From contig NZ_CP022753.1 in NCBI RefSeq assembly GCF_002263495.1, positions 3,658,001 to 3,722,000 of the forward strand: a stretch of DNA of 64,000 nt, in the 5' to 3' direction. Below the pieces are notes generated by a model. That model was not told the origin of the DNA. It did no database searches and was given only the letters and a program-made list of their open reading frames with translations. This document shows, in pieces, positions 44,011 through 53,433 of this stretch. The position numbers were made by a program, and so were the translations under genes. This DNA is from Nocardiopsis gilva YIM 90087 (GTDB lineage Bacteria > Actinomycetota > Actinomycetes > Streptosporangiales > Streptosporangiaceae). Numbering within the stretch: the first letter of the stretch is position 1; the number at the start of each line of letters is the position of its first letter.

Positions 44011-45687
44011 TCAGGCGGGCTGGTCGGGCCGGGCCTCGGACGACGGACGGTAGGGGAACTTGAGGTCGAAGGCGGGACGCTCGCTGCGGATCCGCGGGAG
44101 GGAGCGGAAGTTGTGCCGCGGGGGCGGGCAGGAGGTGGTCCATTCAAGCGAGCTGCCGTAGCCCCACGGGTCGTCGGCCTCCACGCGCTCGGCGTGGCGC
44201 GTCGTGTAGTAGATGTTGCCGAGGAAGATCAGGGTGGAGGCGCCCAGGACGAACGAGCCGACGCTGGAGATGGCGTTGAGCTCGGTGAATCCGTCGCTGG
44301 GCAGGTAGTCGGCGTAGCGGCGCGGCATCCCCGCAGCTCCGAGCCAGTGCTGCACCAGGAACGTGGCTTGGAAGCCGATGAACAGCGTCCAGAAGTGGAA
44401 CTTGCCCAGCCCCTCGTGCAGCAGGCGCCCGGTCATCTTGGGCCACCAGAAGTAGAACCCGGAGAACATCGCGAAGACGACGGTTCCGAACAGCACGTAG
44501 TGCATGTGCCCGACGACGAAGTAGGAGTCGGTCGCGTGGAAGTCGATGGGCGGCGAGGCCAGGAGGACCCCGGTGAGCCCGCCGAAGAGGAACGTGACCA
44601 GGAATCCCATCGCGAACAGCATGGGTGTGGGGAAGGTGAGTTGGCCCCGCCACATCGTGCCGATCCAGTTGAAGAACTTGATGCCGGTGGGAACGGCGAT
44701 CAGGAACGACAGCAGGGAGAAGAACGGGAGCAGGACCGCACCGGTGGCGAACATGTGGTGCGCCCACACCACCATCGACAGCCCGGTGATGGCCATGGTC
44801 GCGCCCACCATGGTCTTGTAGCCGAACAGCGGCTTGCGGGAGAAGGCCGGGATCACCTCGGTGATGATCCCGAAGAAGGGCAGCGCGACGATGTAGACCT
44901 CGGGGTGGCCGAAGAACCAGAACAGGTGCTGCCAGAGGATCGCACCGCCGTGGGCGGCGTCGTAGACGTGTGTGCCCAGCATGCGGTCGGCGCCCATGGC
45001 CGCCAGGGCCGCGGTGAGCACGGGGAACGCCAGCAGGACCAGCACGCTGGTGAACAGCGTGTTCCAGGTGAACAGCGGCATCCGGAAGGGCGTCATGCCC
45101 GGCGCCCGCATGCACGCGATCGTGGTGATGAAGTTGGTCGCGCCGAGGATGGTGCCCAGACCGGACACGATCAGGCCCAGCACCCACAGGTCGCCGCCCA
45201 GGCCGGGGGTGCGCACGGCGTCCGACAGCGGCTGGTAGGCGAACCATCCGAAGCTCGCCGCGCCGCCGGGCGTGAGGAACCCGCCCATCACCATGAGCCC
45301 GCCGAACAGGAAGAGCCAGTAGCTGAACATGTTCATCCGCGGGAACGCGACGTCCGGCGCGCCGATCTGCAGCGGCATGACGACGTTGGCGAAGCCCACG
45401 AACAGCGGAGTGGCGAAGAGCAGCAGCATGATGGTGCCGTGCAGGGTGAACAGCGCGTTGTACTCCTGCGCGGTGACCACCTGCATCCCCGGCCACAGCA
45501 GCTCGGCGCGGATCAGCATCGCCATGGCGCCGCCCGCGAGGAAGAAGCCGAAGGAGGTGATGAGGTAGAGATGGCCGATGAACTTGTGGTCGGTGGAGCC
45601 GAGCCACCGCACGACCGCCCATCCCTGCTCGACGGTGGGGGTCACGGCGACCTCGGTCGCGTTTCTGTGGGCCTCCGTCTCGGTCAT
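44011..45687 (-). CDS. ctaD: Cytochrome c oxidase subunit I
   Basis: 558 residues, twelve helices, haem-copper oxidase core. Haem a and a3/CuB ligands: FTLHGTIML (low-spin haem His), GHPEVYI with CuB His, WAHHMFATG, and [10 protein letters not shown]. The Glu of GHPEV marks an A1-type D-channel. It reduces oxygen and pumps protons. Subunits II and III and the bc1 genes are not adjacent, so this may be a second, lone copy. It starts 9 bp after a DUF3040 gene on the same strand. Confidence 0.96.
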   Translation of the reverse strand: MTETEAHRNATEVAVTPTVEQGWAVVRWLGSTDHKFIGHLYLITSFGFFLAGGAMAMLIRAELLWPGMQVVTAQEYNALFTLHGTIMLLLFATPLFVGFANVVMPLQIGAPDVAFPRMNMFSYWLFLFGGLMVMGGFLTPGGAASFGWFAYQPLSDAVRTPGLGGDLWVLGLIVSGLGTILGATNFITTIACMRAPGMTPFRMPLFTWNTLFTSVLVLLAFPVLTAALAAMGADRMLGTHVYDAAHGGAILWQHLFWFFGHPEVYIVALPFFGIITEVIPAFSRKPLFGYKTMVGATMAITGLSMVVWAHHMFATGAVLLPFFSLLSFLIAVPTGIKFFNWIGTMWRGQLTFPTPMLFAMGFLVTFLFGGLTGVLLASPPIDFHATDSYFVVGHMHYVLFGTVVFAMFSGFYFWWPKMTGRLLHEGLGKFHFWTLFIGFQATFLVQHWLGAAGMPRRYADYLPSDGFTELNAISSVGSFVLGASTLIFLGNIYYTTRHAERVEADDPWGYGSSLEWTTSCPPPRHNFRSLPRIRSERPAFDLKFPYRPSSEARPDQPA

Positions 45688-45696
45688 CGGACCATC

Positions 45697-46020
45697 TCAC
45701 TCTTGCCCGGCCACGACGCCGGGGCGCAGGTCGTACACGGACACGTCGGACGAGGTGGGTTGGCTGCCCTCAGCGGGATCGGACGCACCGTCCCCTGTGG
45801 CGCTCATGACGAGGGCGAGGATCAGGGCCAGGGCGATGGCGGCGATGGCCGCCCACAGCATCAGCGGCACGGGCAGGGGGGCCGACGGGGCCGACGCCGG
45901 ATCGACTTCGGGGATCCGCTCGGCGCACCGTTCCAGGTGATCGGCGAACTCCGGATCCTCCACACGGAGCTGCTCCTCGATCGCGCGGAGCCGCTCCCTC
46001 TCGCTCCTGGACAAGGACAT
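45697..46020 (-). CDS. DUF3040 membrane protein
   Basis: 107 residues. The N-terminus MSLSRSERERLRAIEEQLRVEDPEFA is the DUF3040 hallmark. One membrane helix (about 54-76, LMLWAAIAAIALALILALVM) is followed by an acidic tail. DUF3040 proteins are frequent in actinobacteria and unassigned. ATG 46020 has GGAGGGG upstream. Cotranscription with ctaD suggests an accessory or regulatory link to that oxidase. Confidence 0.85.
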   Translation of the reverse strand: MSLSRSERERLRAIEEQLRVEDPEFADHLERCAERIPEVDPASAPSAPLPVPLMLWAAIAAIALALILALVMSATGDGASDPAEGSQPTSSDVSVYDLRPGVVAGQE

Positions 46021-46800
46021 GGCGCCCGCCCCTCCCCGCCGCGTCGCATACATCGGCCGTAGGAAGAATGGACCCCTCACTACCCGCGGTGAGCGAGCAC
46101 TAAACGGAGCGGCCCACCGGCTTCGTGGGGCCGACCGCGGTCCACAACGGATCGCGCTGATATTAGTACCCGCGCAGCGCGACCCGAACGCCTCACACCG
46201 CCCACGTTCGCTCATTGGACCCCGCGGAATGGGCGGGGCCGCAGAGCCGAGAAAGTTGAATATGTAATGACATCTCCCCCGCACGGTGTCCCCGCCATCC
46301 CGAAATCCACCCGGCGCCCCTGCGCAGCGCCAGGGCAGGCGCACCAGGCCGCGCGACCCGTCGACCGCCGCGCCGGTCGCGGCGCCCACCTCCCTCACCT
46401 GGACCATATACCGCGACCTGCACGGATTCCGTCATCGCCATTCACGTTGCGCGCACAGTCGAGAATTGACACCGACGTACGCATCCCCTTTCCCTCTCCC
46501 CCGAATAATCGTCAAAACGGCGCATACCTGGTCCCCTGATTTTCGATCCCGGGAAATCACTGTGCGCCCATTTTTGGCGCTTATGGAATGACCATAATCG
46601 GCGCGTTCCCGACACGCCGAACATGCCGCCGGACAAGCGGACCCGACTCTGGCACGACGATCGGTAAAGGTCGGCATCGGGGGAAGAACCTAGAGGGAGA
46701 GCACGAAGAGGAGGCACGGGGCACGGCTTCCTCTTCCGTCCGACGGGGGCGGCGCAGCAGCGGCACCCGCCCCGCCGGACATCGCCGACCGGGGGGACTC
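46021..46800. other. Gene-free 0.8-kb region between divergent genes
   Basis: No frame has convincing coding features. AT-rich patches around 46155-46165, 46250-46275 and 46500-46610 stand out from the surroundings. TTATGG-AATGA-CCATAA (46581-46597) is a 17-bp inverted repeat about 200 bp before the hydrolase gene. Promoters of both divergent genes must be here. Confidence 0.6.
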
Positions 46801-47457
46801 ATGACGAACACGAAACCCGTGACCCTCGGGCCGCCGGACGTTCAGCTCGCCGGTGATCTGGCGATTCCAGCTGGAGCGTTCGGGATGGTCCTCTTCGCGC
46901 ACGGAAGTGGCAGTTCCCGGCACAGCCCGCGGCAGAAGGCGGTGGCCTCCGAGCTCAACGAGCGCGGGCTGGGCACGCTCCTCTTCGACCTGCTCACCGA
47001 TGAGGAGGAGGACATCGAGGCCCGCACCGGTAGCCGCGACTTCCGCTTCGACATCACCCTGCTGTCAGAACGGCTGACCGAGGCACTCGACTGGCTGGCG
47101 AGCACCGAGGAGACCTCCGGACTGCCCGTCGGGCTCTTCGGAGCCAGCACCGGCGCCGCCGCCGCACTCCGCACAGCGGTGCGGCGACCCGACCGCGCGC
47201 GGGCGGTGGTGTGCCGCGGCGGACGAGTCGACCTCGCGCAGGAGACCCTGGAGCGGATCAGCGCCCCCGTTCTCCTCATCGCCGGAAGCGCCGACGCGCC
47301 GATCGTGCGGATCAGCCACGAGGCCGCGCGGCGGATCCGCGCACCCCATCAGGTCTACATCGTGCTGGGCGCCACCCACCTGTTCATGGAGCCCGGCGCG
47401 CTGGATGAGGTGGCGCGGGTCTCGGGTGAGTGGTTCGAAAGGTACCTCAGCGCGTGA
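46801..47457 (+). CDS. Alpha/beta hydrolase (dienelactone hydrolase-like)
   Basis: 218 residues. Oxyanion region LFAHGSGSSRHSPR near 30, nucleophile Ser in FGASTGAAAAL near 118, Asp in GSADAPI and His in GATHLFM. Usual for the small hydrolases often found beside phosphoribosyltransferase genes. Substrate unknown. ATG 46801 has GGGGGG 4 nt upstream; the longer in-frame extension is Arg-rich and improbable. Confidence 0.87.
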   Translation: MTNTKPVTLGPPDVQLAGDLAIPAGAFGMVLFAHGSGSSRHSPRQKAVASELNERGLGTLLFDLLTDEEEDIEARTGSRDFRFDITLLSERLTEALDWLASTEETSGLPVGLFGASTGAAAALRTAVRRPDRARAVVCRGGRVDLAQETLERISAPVLLIAGSADAPIVRISHEAARRIRAPHQVYIVLGATHLFMEPGALDEVARVSGEWFERYLSA

Positions 47458-47545
47458 GCGTCGCGGGCGGGACGCGTGGGCGTTCGGGCAGGGCGGTAGC
47501 GAACAACGGGCACCTTTACAATGTAGATTCACTTGGGCTGTCGCG

Positions 47546-48253
47546 TTATTCGACGACCTGGACCCCGATCCCCGCCAGCAGCATGTTCGCCTGGCTCGGT
47601 GAGACCGTGGCGCCCCGCAGTACCTGGGCGTCGTTGAGGTCGATCTCGCCCAGGTCGGCACCGCGCAGGTCGGCACCGGCGAACCGTGCTCCGCGCAGGG
47701 TCGCGCCGCTCAGCCGACTGTCCTTCCACACCGTCTCGCGCAGATCGGCCGTGCTCAGGTCGGCGTCGTCCAGCCGCAGGCCGTCGATCTCCTGGCCGCG
47801 CAGGTCGATCCCCTTGAGCCGGGACAGCATCAGGTTGCACCTGGCGAAGCTGTAGTCGATGCCCCGGCACCCAGCGAGGTTCGCCCCGGTCATACGGCAC
47901 CCGTTGAAGCTGGTTTCGGAGAGCAGCGCGTTGGACCATCGCGTGTTGGCCAGGTCCACTCCCTCCAAACGCGCCTCCGCGCACTCCGCGCCGGTGAAGG
48001 CCGCCCCCGGGGCGCCGCCGCCCTCCCACCGCGATCCGTCCAGTGCCACCTCGTCCAGCCGTGCCCCGTCGAGGCGGCACCTGGTGAACACCGCGTCCAC
48101 CAGGTGCGCCCCACGCAGGTCTGCCTCCCTCAGGTCGCATTCCACGAACACGCGGGGCCGCTCAGGCTCGGTCCGCAGGAGCCGGGTGAGGTCGCGCTCG
48201 GACAGGTCGGCGCCGCGCAGTTCGCCGCCCGCGGCCAGGGTCTCGTCGGTCAT
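47546..48253 (-). CDS. Pentapeptide-repeat protein
   Basis: 235 residues built from A(D/N)Lxx-type repeats (CDLREADLRGAHL, ARLEGVDLANTRW, ADLRGADLGEIDL), expected to fold as a right-handed quadrilateral beta-helix. MfpA and Qnr members mimic DNA and protect gyrase, but most paralogues are uncharacterised. The closing segment VSPSQANMLLAGIGVQVV is seen in the pentapeptide proteins of actinobacteria. The start could also be ATG 48283; neither has a strong ribosome site. Confidence 0.9.
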   Translation of the reverse strand: MTDETLAAGGELRGADLSERDLTRLLRTEPERPRVFVECDLREADLRGAHLVDAVFTRCRLDGARLDEVALDGSRWEGGGAPGAAFTGAECAEARLEGVDLANTRWSNALLSETSFNGCRMTGANLAGCRGIDYSFARCNLMLSRLKGIDLRGQEIDGLRLDDADLSTADLRETVWKDSRLSGATLRGARFAGADLRGADLGEIDLNDAQVLRGATVSPSQANMLLAGIGVQVVE

Positions 48254-48386
48254 GCGGGGGAGGCTATCCGGCGCCGCTGACATTCCGCGTGGCCACGGGA
48301 ATCGCCGGATTCTCAGCGCAGATTGCATAGAATCGCAGGAATCGCGGAGATCGCCGGTTTCTCCCTATGCCACGTGAGGAGTCCGC

Positions 48387-48770
48387 ATGACCAATGCCGA
48401 TGTCGCCTACGATCGCCCGGAGCAGCTTCAGCAGATCCAGAGCGGCCTGATGCCGGGCGAGCGGATCCTGGCGGTCTACGACGCCATCGGCGTGGGAACC
48501 GGATTCATCGGGCTGACCGACCGGCGGGTGATCATCCAGGACAAGAGCTTCGCCGGCCAGAAGGTCGCGATCACCAGCATCCCGTACCACAGGATCACGT
48601 CGGTGAGCGTGCTGAGCAACCGCTCCTGGGCGGGCTCGTTCTTCTCCTCCGGCTCGATCGCGATCAACGTGGGCACGCAGGTCTACGAGGTGGACTTCCG
48701 CGGCGAGAACAAGAGCCACCACGTCCACAACATCATTCTCCACTACCTCACGGCGGGTGCCGGGGCCTGA
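48387..48770 (+). CDS. PH-domain-like small protein
   Basis: 127 residues. The segment LMPGERILAVYDAIGVGTGFIGLTDRRVIIQD and the following TSIPYHRITSVSV fit the bacterial pleckstrin-homology (bPH) fold. Soluble, no signal peptide. Function unknown. GAGGAG precedes ATG 48387. Convergent with the PucR gene, 25 bp away. Confidence 0.82.
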   Translation: MTNADVAYDRPEQLQQIQSGLMPGERILAVYDAIGVGTGFIGLTDRRVIIQDKSFAGQKVAITSIPYHRITSVSVLSNRSWAGSFFSSGSIAINVGTQVYEVDFRGENKSHHVHNIILHYLTAGAGA

Positions 48771-48795
48771 CGGCCGCGACGCCCGCTGCCCCGCC

Positions 48796-50436
48796 TCAGT
48801 CGCGCAGCTTCAGCGCCAGGAACAGGTCGACGCGGTGCTCCAGGTTGCTCAGGTCGCGGCCGGTGAGCTCCTCGATCCGGCCGATGCGGTAGCGCAGGGT
48901 GTTGACGTGGACGTGCATGGCGGCGGCGCAACGCTGCCAGGAGCCCGAGTGCTCCAGGAAGCGCTCCAGGGTGCGCACGAGCTCGGAGCGGTGGTCGTGG
49001 TCGTAGGTGAGCAGCGGGCCGAGCAGCCGGTCGCGGTAGGAGGACTGCACCTCCTCGGGGACGGAGGCCAGGAGCAGCTCGTGGGAGTCGATCTCGGCTC
49101 CGGCGATGATCTGGGCGCGGCCGTCGCGCAGTTCGGCCAGGCGGCGAGCGTGGCGCGCCTCGACCGCGGCGCCGCGCAGTTCGGGGATGCCGCGGACGGT
49201 GGACCCGATGCCGATGGCCAGCCGGTGGTCGGTCAGGCCCGCTTCCAGCACGCGCGCGGCGTCGCCGATGTCGCGGCGCAGGCGCTCGGCGGCACCCGTC
49301 CCGGAGTCGGCCCGAGCCCCGGTCTGAGCGCCGCGGGCGCCTCCGCGCGTGCCCGTCTCCGCGGTCGGCGCGGCCTCTGGCACCGGGACGACGGCGAGGA
49401 CGTCGTTGTCGCCGGTCACCACTGCGCCCGGCCATTCGGCCAGCAGCTCGCAGACGATCCTGCGGGCGAGGTCGGGCACCCGGGGCTCGGGCTGCACCAT
49501 CGCGCTGATGACGATGTGCCCGGTGTCTGGGGCGCCCTCGGCGCCGACGTGGAGCAGCGCGGCGACCTCGTCGAAGCGCTGGGCGGCCAGCAGCCGGGGC
49601 AGGCCCTCGACATGCCGTGCCTCGTTCAGCGCGTTCTCCTCGATCCGGCTGCGCGCGAGCACCGCGATGGAGGAGAGCTCGGCGACCGCCTCGCGGGTCT
49701 CCTCCGGCCAGTCGGCGTGGTCGCCGGAGCACACCAGCGTCCACCCGGCGAGCGGGTGCGATTCGCGGGTCTGCACCGGTACGAGCGTCACCGTGCGCGT
49801 CGTGGCGGGATCGGTGGTGGTGGGCATCGCCGTCGCGAAGGGCGAGGCGGGCCGGGTCAGGGCGCGCGCGGCCAGCCACGCGCGGTCCTCGGTGGACATG
49901 TCGGGTCCGGAGGCGGCGACCTGGCGCCCGGTGCTGGCGATGACCCACGCGTTGATGCCGGCCTCGGCGGCGGCCGCGGCGAACACCTCGGGGAAGTCCG
50001 CGCCGGCGGCGACATCGGCCATCAGCTTGCGGTGCCGGTGGTGGGTCTCGGTGATGGTGGTGAAGCGGTGCTTGGTGAGCAGCCGCAGCACCTCCTCGGT
50101 GACCGCGCCGAAGGACGTCTGGCTGGGGACTTCGAGGAGCGGGAGGTCGTGTCGGCGACAGGCCTCGATGAGGTCGCTGGGCACCTCGCCCAGGGCCGTG
50201 CCCGCGGCGAGGCAGGCGACATCGGCCTCCACGAGCGAGCTGACGAAAGTCTCGGAGTCGGCCGGGCTGTTGTGCCACATCATCCCGGTCAGCACGAGTT
50301 CGCCGCCGCGGAGGTAGCGCTTGGGCTCGAGCAGGTCGGTGGTGTAGGCCAGCCGGATGTCCCGGTGCACCTGCTCTGACCCGCTCAGGAAGCGCAAATG
50401 CAGCCGCGGAATGGCGAGCAATTCACTGATCTGCAT
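48796..50436 (-). CDS. pucR: PucR-family transcriptional regulator of purine catabolism
   Basis: 546 residues. N-terminal PucR/PurC-like sensing domain (LLAIPRLHLRFLSGSEQVHRDIRLAYTTDL), a long middle GGDEF-like region, and C-terminal HTH_30 near 500 (RTLERFLEHSGSWQRCAAAMHVHVNTLRYRIGRIEELTG). A low-complexity Ala/Gly/Thr linker sits near 345-375. Divergent from the xanthine dehydrogenase operon, which it most likely controls in response to a purine-degradation intermediate. AGGGAAA precedes ATG 50436. Confidence 0.92.
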   Translation of the reverse strand: MQISELLAIPRLHLRFLSGSEQVHRDIRLAYTTDLLEPKRYLRGGELVLTGMMWHNSPADSETFVSSLVEADVACLAAGTALGEVPSDLIEACRRHDLPLLEVPSQTSFGAVTEEVLRLLTKHRFTTITETHHRHRKLMADVAAGADFPEVFAAAAAEAGINAWVIASTGRQVAASGPDMSTEDRAWLAARALTRPASPFATAMPTTTDPATTRTVTLVPVQTRESHPLAGWTLVCSGDHADWPEETREAVAELSSIAVLARSRIEENALNEARHVEGLPRLLAAQRFDEVAALLHVGAEGAPDTGHIVISAMVQPEPRVPDLARRIVCELLAEWPGAVVTGDNDVLAVVPVPEAAPTAETGTRGGARGAQTGARADSGTGAAERLRRDIGDAARVLEAGLTDHRLAIGIGSTVRGIPELRGAAVEARHARRLAELRDGRAQIIAGAEIDSHELLLASVPEEVQSSYRDRLLGPLLTYDHDHRSELVRTLERFLEHSGSWQRCAAAMHVHVNTLRYRIGRIEELTGRDLSNLEHRVDLFLALKLRD

Positions 50437-50513
50437 GGACTTTCCCTCACGTCACCATCATCGCACCGATCGACCGGACCACGCGGTCCGCGTGGCGGAC
50501 ACGTTAGCCCACC

Positions 50514-50547
50514 ACACCACTTGTAGAAAACAACGAAGGAGTGGTGT
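50514..50547. promoter_or_regulatory. Inverted repeat in the pucR-xdh intergenic region
   Basis: ACACCACT (50514-50521) and AGTGGTGT (50540-50547) are perfect 8-bp arms separated by 18 bp, between divergent pucR and xdh genes. It is a good candidate for the PucR binding site. Confidence 0.6.
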
Positions 50548-50684
50548 CCACCTGCTGATCACTTCATGCCATCGCGACCTAGCAGTCACTCGGTGACGAG
50601 TGGTCTACTTCACATATACGCCGAACGTTGGGTGAATTGCACTCAACGGACATTCCGCGACACGGCTGATAAACGAGGACAAGT

Positions 50685-51554
50685 ATGGAATTCATGAGCC
50701 CTTCCACGTGGCAGGAAGCGCTCGCCGCCAAGGCCGAGCACCCGGACGCGGTGCCGATCATGGGCGGGACCGACGTCATGGTGGAGCTGAACTTCGACAA
50801 GCGTCGCCCGCCGGCGCTGCTCGACCTCTCGCGGGTGCCTGAGCTCGCCGAGTGGGGGCAGGACGGGGCGCACCTGCGTCTGGGGGCCGGGGTTCCCTAC
50901 ACCACCATCATCGAGCGCCTGGGCAGCCACGCCCCCGCGCTGGCCCAGGCCTCCCGCACGGTCGCCTCCCCGCAGATCCGCAACCGCGGAAGCGTCGGCG
51001 GCAACCTCGGCGGCGCCTCCCCGGCCGGTGACGCCCACCCGCCGCTGCTGGCCACCGACGCCATCATCGAACTTGCGTCGGTCCGCGGGGTCCGGCACGT
51101 GCCCGCCCGCGAGTTCTACCTCGGACTGCGGCGCACCGCCCGCCAGGACGACGAGCTCATCGCGGCCGTACTGCTGCCCGAGCCCGCCGGCCCCCAGCAC
51201 TTCAGCAAGATCGGCACCCGCAACGCGATGGTCATCGCCGTGACCTCCTTCTCCCTCGCGCTGGACGCAACGAACCGCAGGATCGGTACCGGCATCGGGT
51301 CGGCCGCGCCCACCCCCGTCCGCGCCACGGAGGCCGAAGAGTTCCTGGCCGCGGAGTTCGACTGGGACAACGGGACGGCGCCGAGCGAGGCCGCGGTGCG
51401 CCGCTTCGGCGAGCTCGTCGCCTCCGCCGCCCGCCCGATCGACGACGTCCGCGGCAGCGCGGACTACCGCAAGCACGCCCTGTCAGTGATGGCCCGCCGC
51501 ACGCTCGCCTGGTCGGTCACCGACTACCGGAAGGAGAGCAAGCGATGCGCGTGA
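50685..51554 (+). CDS. Xanthine dehydrogenase, FAD-binding subunit
   Basis: 289 residues, CoxM/XdhB type. FAD loops PIMGGTDVMVEL near 24 and GSVGGNLGGASPAGDAHPPLLA near 108. It passes electrons from the iron-sulfur subunit to NAD. GAGGACAAGT precedes ATG 50685. The gene overlaps the iron-sulfur subunit by 10 bp. Order in the operon: FAD, 2Fe-2S, deaminase, molybdopterin subunit. Confidence 0.92.
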   Translation: MEFMSPSTWQEALAAKAEHPDAVPIMGGTDVMVELNFDKRRPPALLDLSRVPELAEWGQDGAHLRLGAGVPYTTIIERLGSHAPALAQASRTVASPQIRNRGSVGGNLGGASPAGDAHPPLLATDAIIELASVRGVRHVPAREFYLGLRRTARQDDELIAAVLLPEPAGPQHFSKIGTRNAMVIAVTSFSLALDATNRRIGTGIGSAAPTPVRATEAEEFLAAEFDWDNGTAPSEAAVRRFGELVASAARPIDDVRGSADYRKHALSVMARRTLAWSVTDYRKESKRCA

Positions 51555-52084
51555 CATTCACCGTCAACGGTGAGGAAGTGACCGCCGACAACGTCTGGGC
51601 GGGAGAGAGCCTGCTCTACGTCCTGCGCGAGCGGCTCGGCCTGCCGGGCAGCAAGAACGCCTGCGAACAGGGCGAGTGCGGCTCGTGCACGGTCTACCTC
51701 GACGGCGTGACCGCCTGCTCCTGCATGATCGCCGCCGGGCAGGTCGACGACCGCGACGTCCGCACGGTCGAGGGCCTGGCCGAGGAGTCGGGCAAGGGCT
51801 CCGACAAGCGGCTGGGCCATGTCCAGGAGGCCTTCGTCGAAGCCGGCGCCGTGCAGTGCGGCTTCTGCACGCCGGGGCTGCTGGTGCAGAGCGACGACCT
51901 GATCAACCGGACCGTGGGCGCGGGCAAGGGCGTCCCCGAGGACGCCGAGATCCGCGAGGCCCTCGCCGGAAACCTGTGCCGGTGCACCGGCTACGAGAAG
52001 ATCATCGAGGCGGTGCGGCTCGCGGCCGAGCGCGAGGCCGAGACGGTCGGCGGGGCCAGCGGAAGCGCCGGGAGCGGCTCGTGA
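51545..52084 (+). CDS. Xanthine dehydrogenase, 2Fe-2S subunit
   Basis: 179 residues. Plant-type ferredoxin cluster CEQGECGSC...C near 40-60 and the second cluster CGFC...CRC near 104-140. Relays electrons from the molybdenum centre to FAD. AAGGAGAG precedes ATG 51545. The last residues are a Gly/Ser-rich tail, and the stop overlaps the GTG of the deaminase gene. Confidence 0.95.
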   Translation: MRVTFTVNGEEVTADNVWAGESLLYVLRERLGLPGSKNACEQGECGSCTVYLDGVTACSCMIAAGQVDDRDVRTVEGLAEESGKGSDKRLGHVQEAFVEAGAVQCGFCTPGLLVQSDDLINRTVGAGKGVPEDAEIREALAGNLCRCTGYEKIIEAVRLAAEREAETVGGASGSAGSGS

Positions 52085-53433
52085 GCACCCTCATCATCGA
52101 CGGCGCCTACATCGCCACCGTCAGCGGCGCCGAGTACGTCAACGGCCACATCGTCGCCACCGACGGCCGCATCACCCAGGTCGGCTCGGGCGCGGCACCG
52201 GACGTGCCCGGTGCCCGGCGCATCGACGGGCGCGGCTGCATCGCCACACCCGGCCTGGTGAACACGCACAACCACCTCTACCAGTGGGCGACCCAGGGCC
52301 TGTTCGCCGACGGCACCCTGTTCGAGTGGCTGACCGGCTCCTATGAGATCTGGCACCGGCTGGACGCCGAGGTCGTCTCCCAGACCACCACGGCCGCGAT
52401 GAGCTGGCTGGCGTTGTCGGGCTGCACCACCGCCTCCGACCACCACTACATCTTCCCCTCGGGCCGCGGCGACATCGCCGCCGCCGAGGTGGAGGCCGCG
52501 CGCCGGGTGGGCATCCGCCTGGACCTGGCCCGCGGCTCGATGGACCGCGGCCGGTCGGCCGGCGGGCTGCCGCCGGACAGCGTCGTGGAGACCCTGGACG
52601 GCGCGCTCGCCGCCACCGAGGCCGCGATCGACGCCCACCACGACCCTGCCTTCGACGCCATGACCCGGGTCACGGTCGCGCCGTGCTCGCCATTCTCGGT
52701 CAGCCGCGACCTGATGACCGGCGCCGCCGAGCTCGCCCGCGCCAAGGGCGTCCGGATGCACACCCACCTCGCCGAGACCCTCGACGAGGAGGAGAAGTGC
52801 CTCGCCGAGTTCGGCTGCACCCCCGTGGAGTACGCCGAGAAGCTCGGCTGGCTCGGCTCGGACGTGTGGTTCGCGCACGCCGTGCACCTCTCCGAAGACG
52901 CCATCGCCCGCATCGCCGCCACCGGCACCGGCGTCGCCCACTGCCCGACCTCCAACGCCCGTCTCGGCGCCGGTATCTGCCGCACGACCGAGCTGCTGGA
53001 GGCCGGAGCGCCGGTCGGGCTCGGCGTGGACGGTCCCGCGTCCAGCGAGCTGACCCCGCTGTCCGGCGAGATGCACCAGGCGCTGCTCATGGCCCGCGCC
53101 CGCAAGGGGCCGCAGGCGTTCAGCTCCCGCCAGGCACTGCACATGGCCACTCTCGGCGGCGCGCGCTGCCTGGGCCGCGACGCCGAGCTCGGTTCCTTGG
53201 AGCCGGGCAAGCTCGCCGACATCGCACTGTGGCGGGTCGACGGGTTCGGCTACGACGTGATCGACGACCCTGTGGTCGCACTGACCTTCGGTCCCACTCC
53301 CCCGCTGGAGCGGCTGCTGGTCGGCGGCGAGACCGTCGCCGAGCGCGGTGAGCTCCGCACCGTCTCCGCAGGCGAGGCCGCCCGTGCCGGCCGCGCCGCC
53401 CACCGGACTCTGCTTCAGGAGGTGAGCCGCTGA
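52081..53433 (+). CDS. 8-oxoguanine deaminase-like amidohydrolase
   Basis: 450 residues, amidohydrolase superfamily. Metal site NTHNHLYQWATQG near 64, His/Glu HTHLAETLDEEEKC near 225, HAVHL near 265, and GVDGPASSELT with the catalytic Asp. The LYQWATQG...LFEWLTG pattern is typical of the 8-oxoguanine deaminase group, which gives uric acid; guanine deaminase is the main alternative. GTG 52081 overlaps the upstream stop, and its own stop overlaps the next ATG, so all are co-translated. Confidence 0.88.
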   Translation: MSTLIIDGAYIATVSGAEYVNGHIVATDGRITQVGSGAAPDVPGARRIDGRGCIATPGLVNTHNHLYQWATQGLFADGTLFEWLTGSYEIWHRLDAEVVSQTTTAAMSWLALSGCTTASDHHYIFPSGRGDIAAAEVEAARRVGIRLDLARGSMDRGRSAGGLPPDSVVETLDGALAATEAAIDAHHDPAFDAMTRVTVAPCSPFSVSRDLMTGAAELARAKGVRMHTHLAETLDEEEKCLAEFGCTPVEYAEKLGWLGSDVWFAHAVHLSEDAIARIAATGTGVAHCPTSNARLGAGICRTTELLEAGAPVGLGVDGPASSELTPLSGEMHQALLMARARKGPQAFSSRQALHMATLGGARCLGRDAELGSLEPGKLADIALWRVDGFGYDVIDDPVVALTFGPTPPLERLLVGGETVAERGELRTVSAGEAARAGRAAHRTLLQEVSR

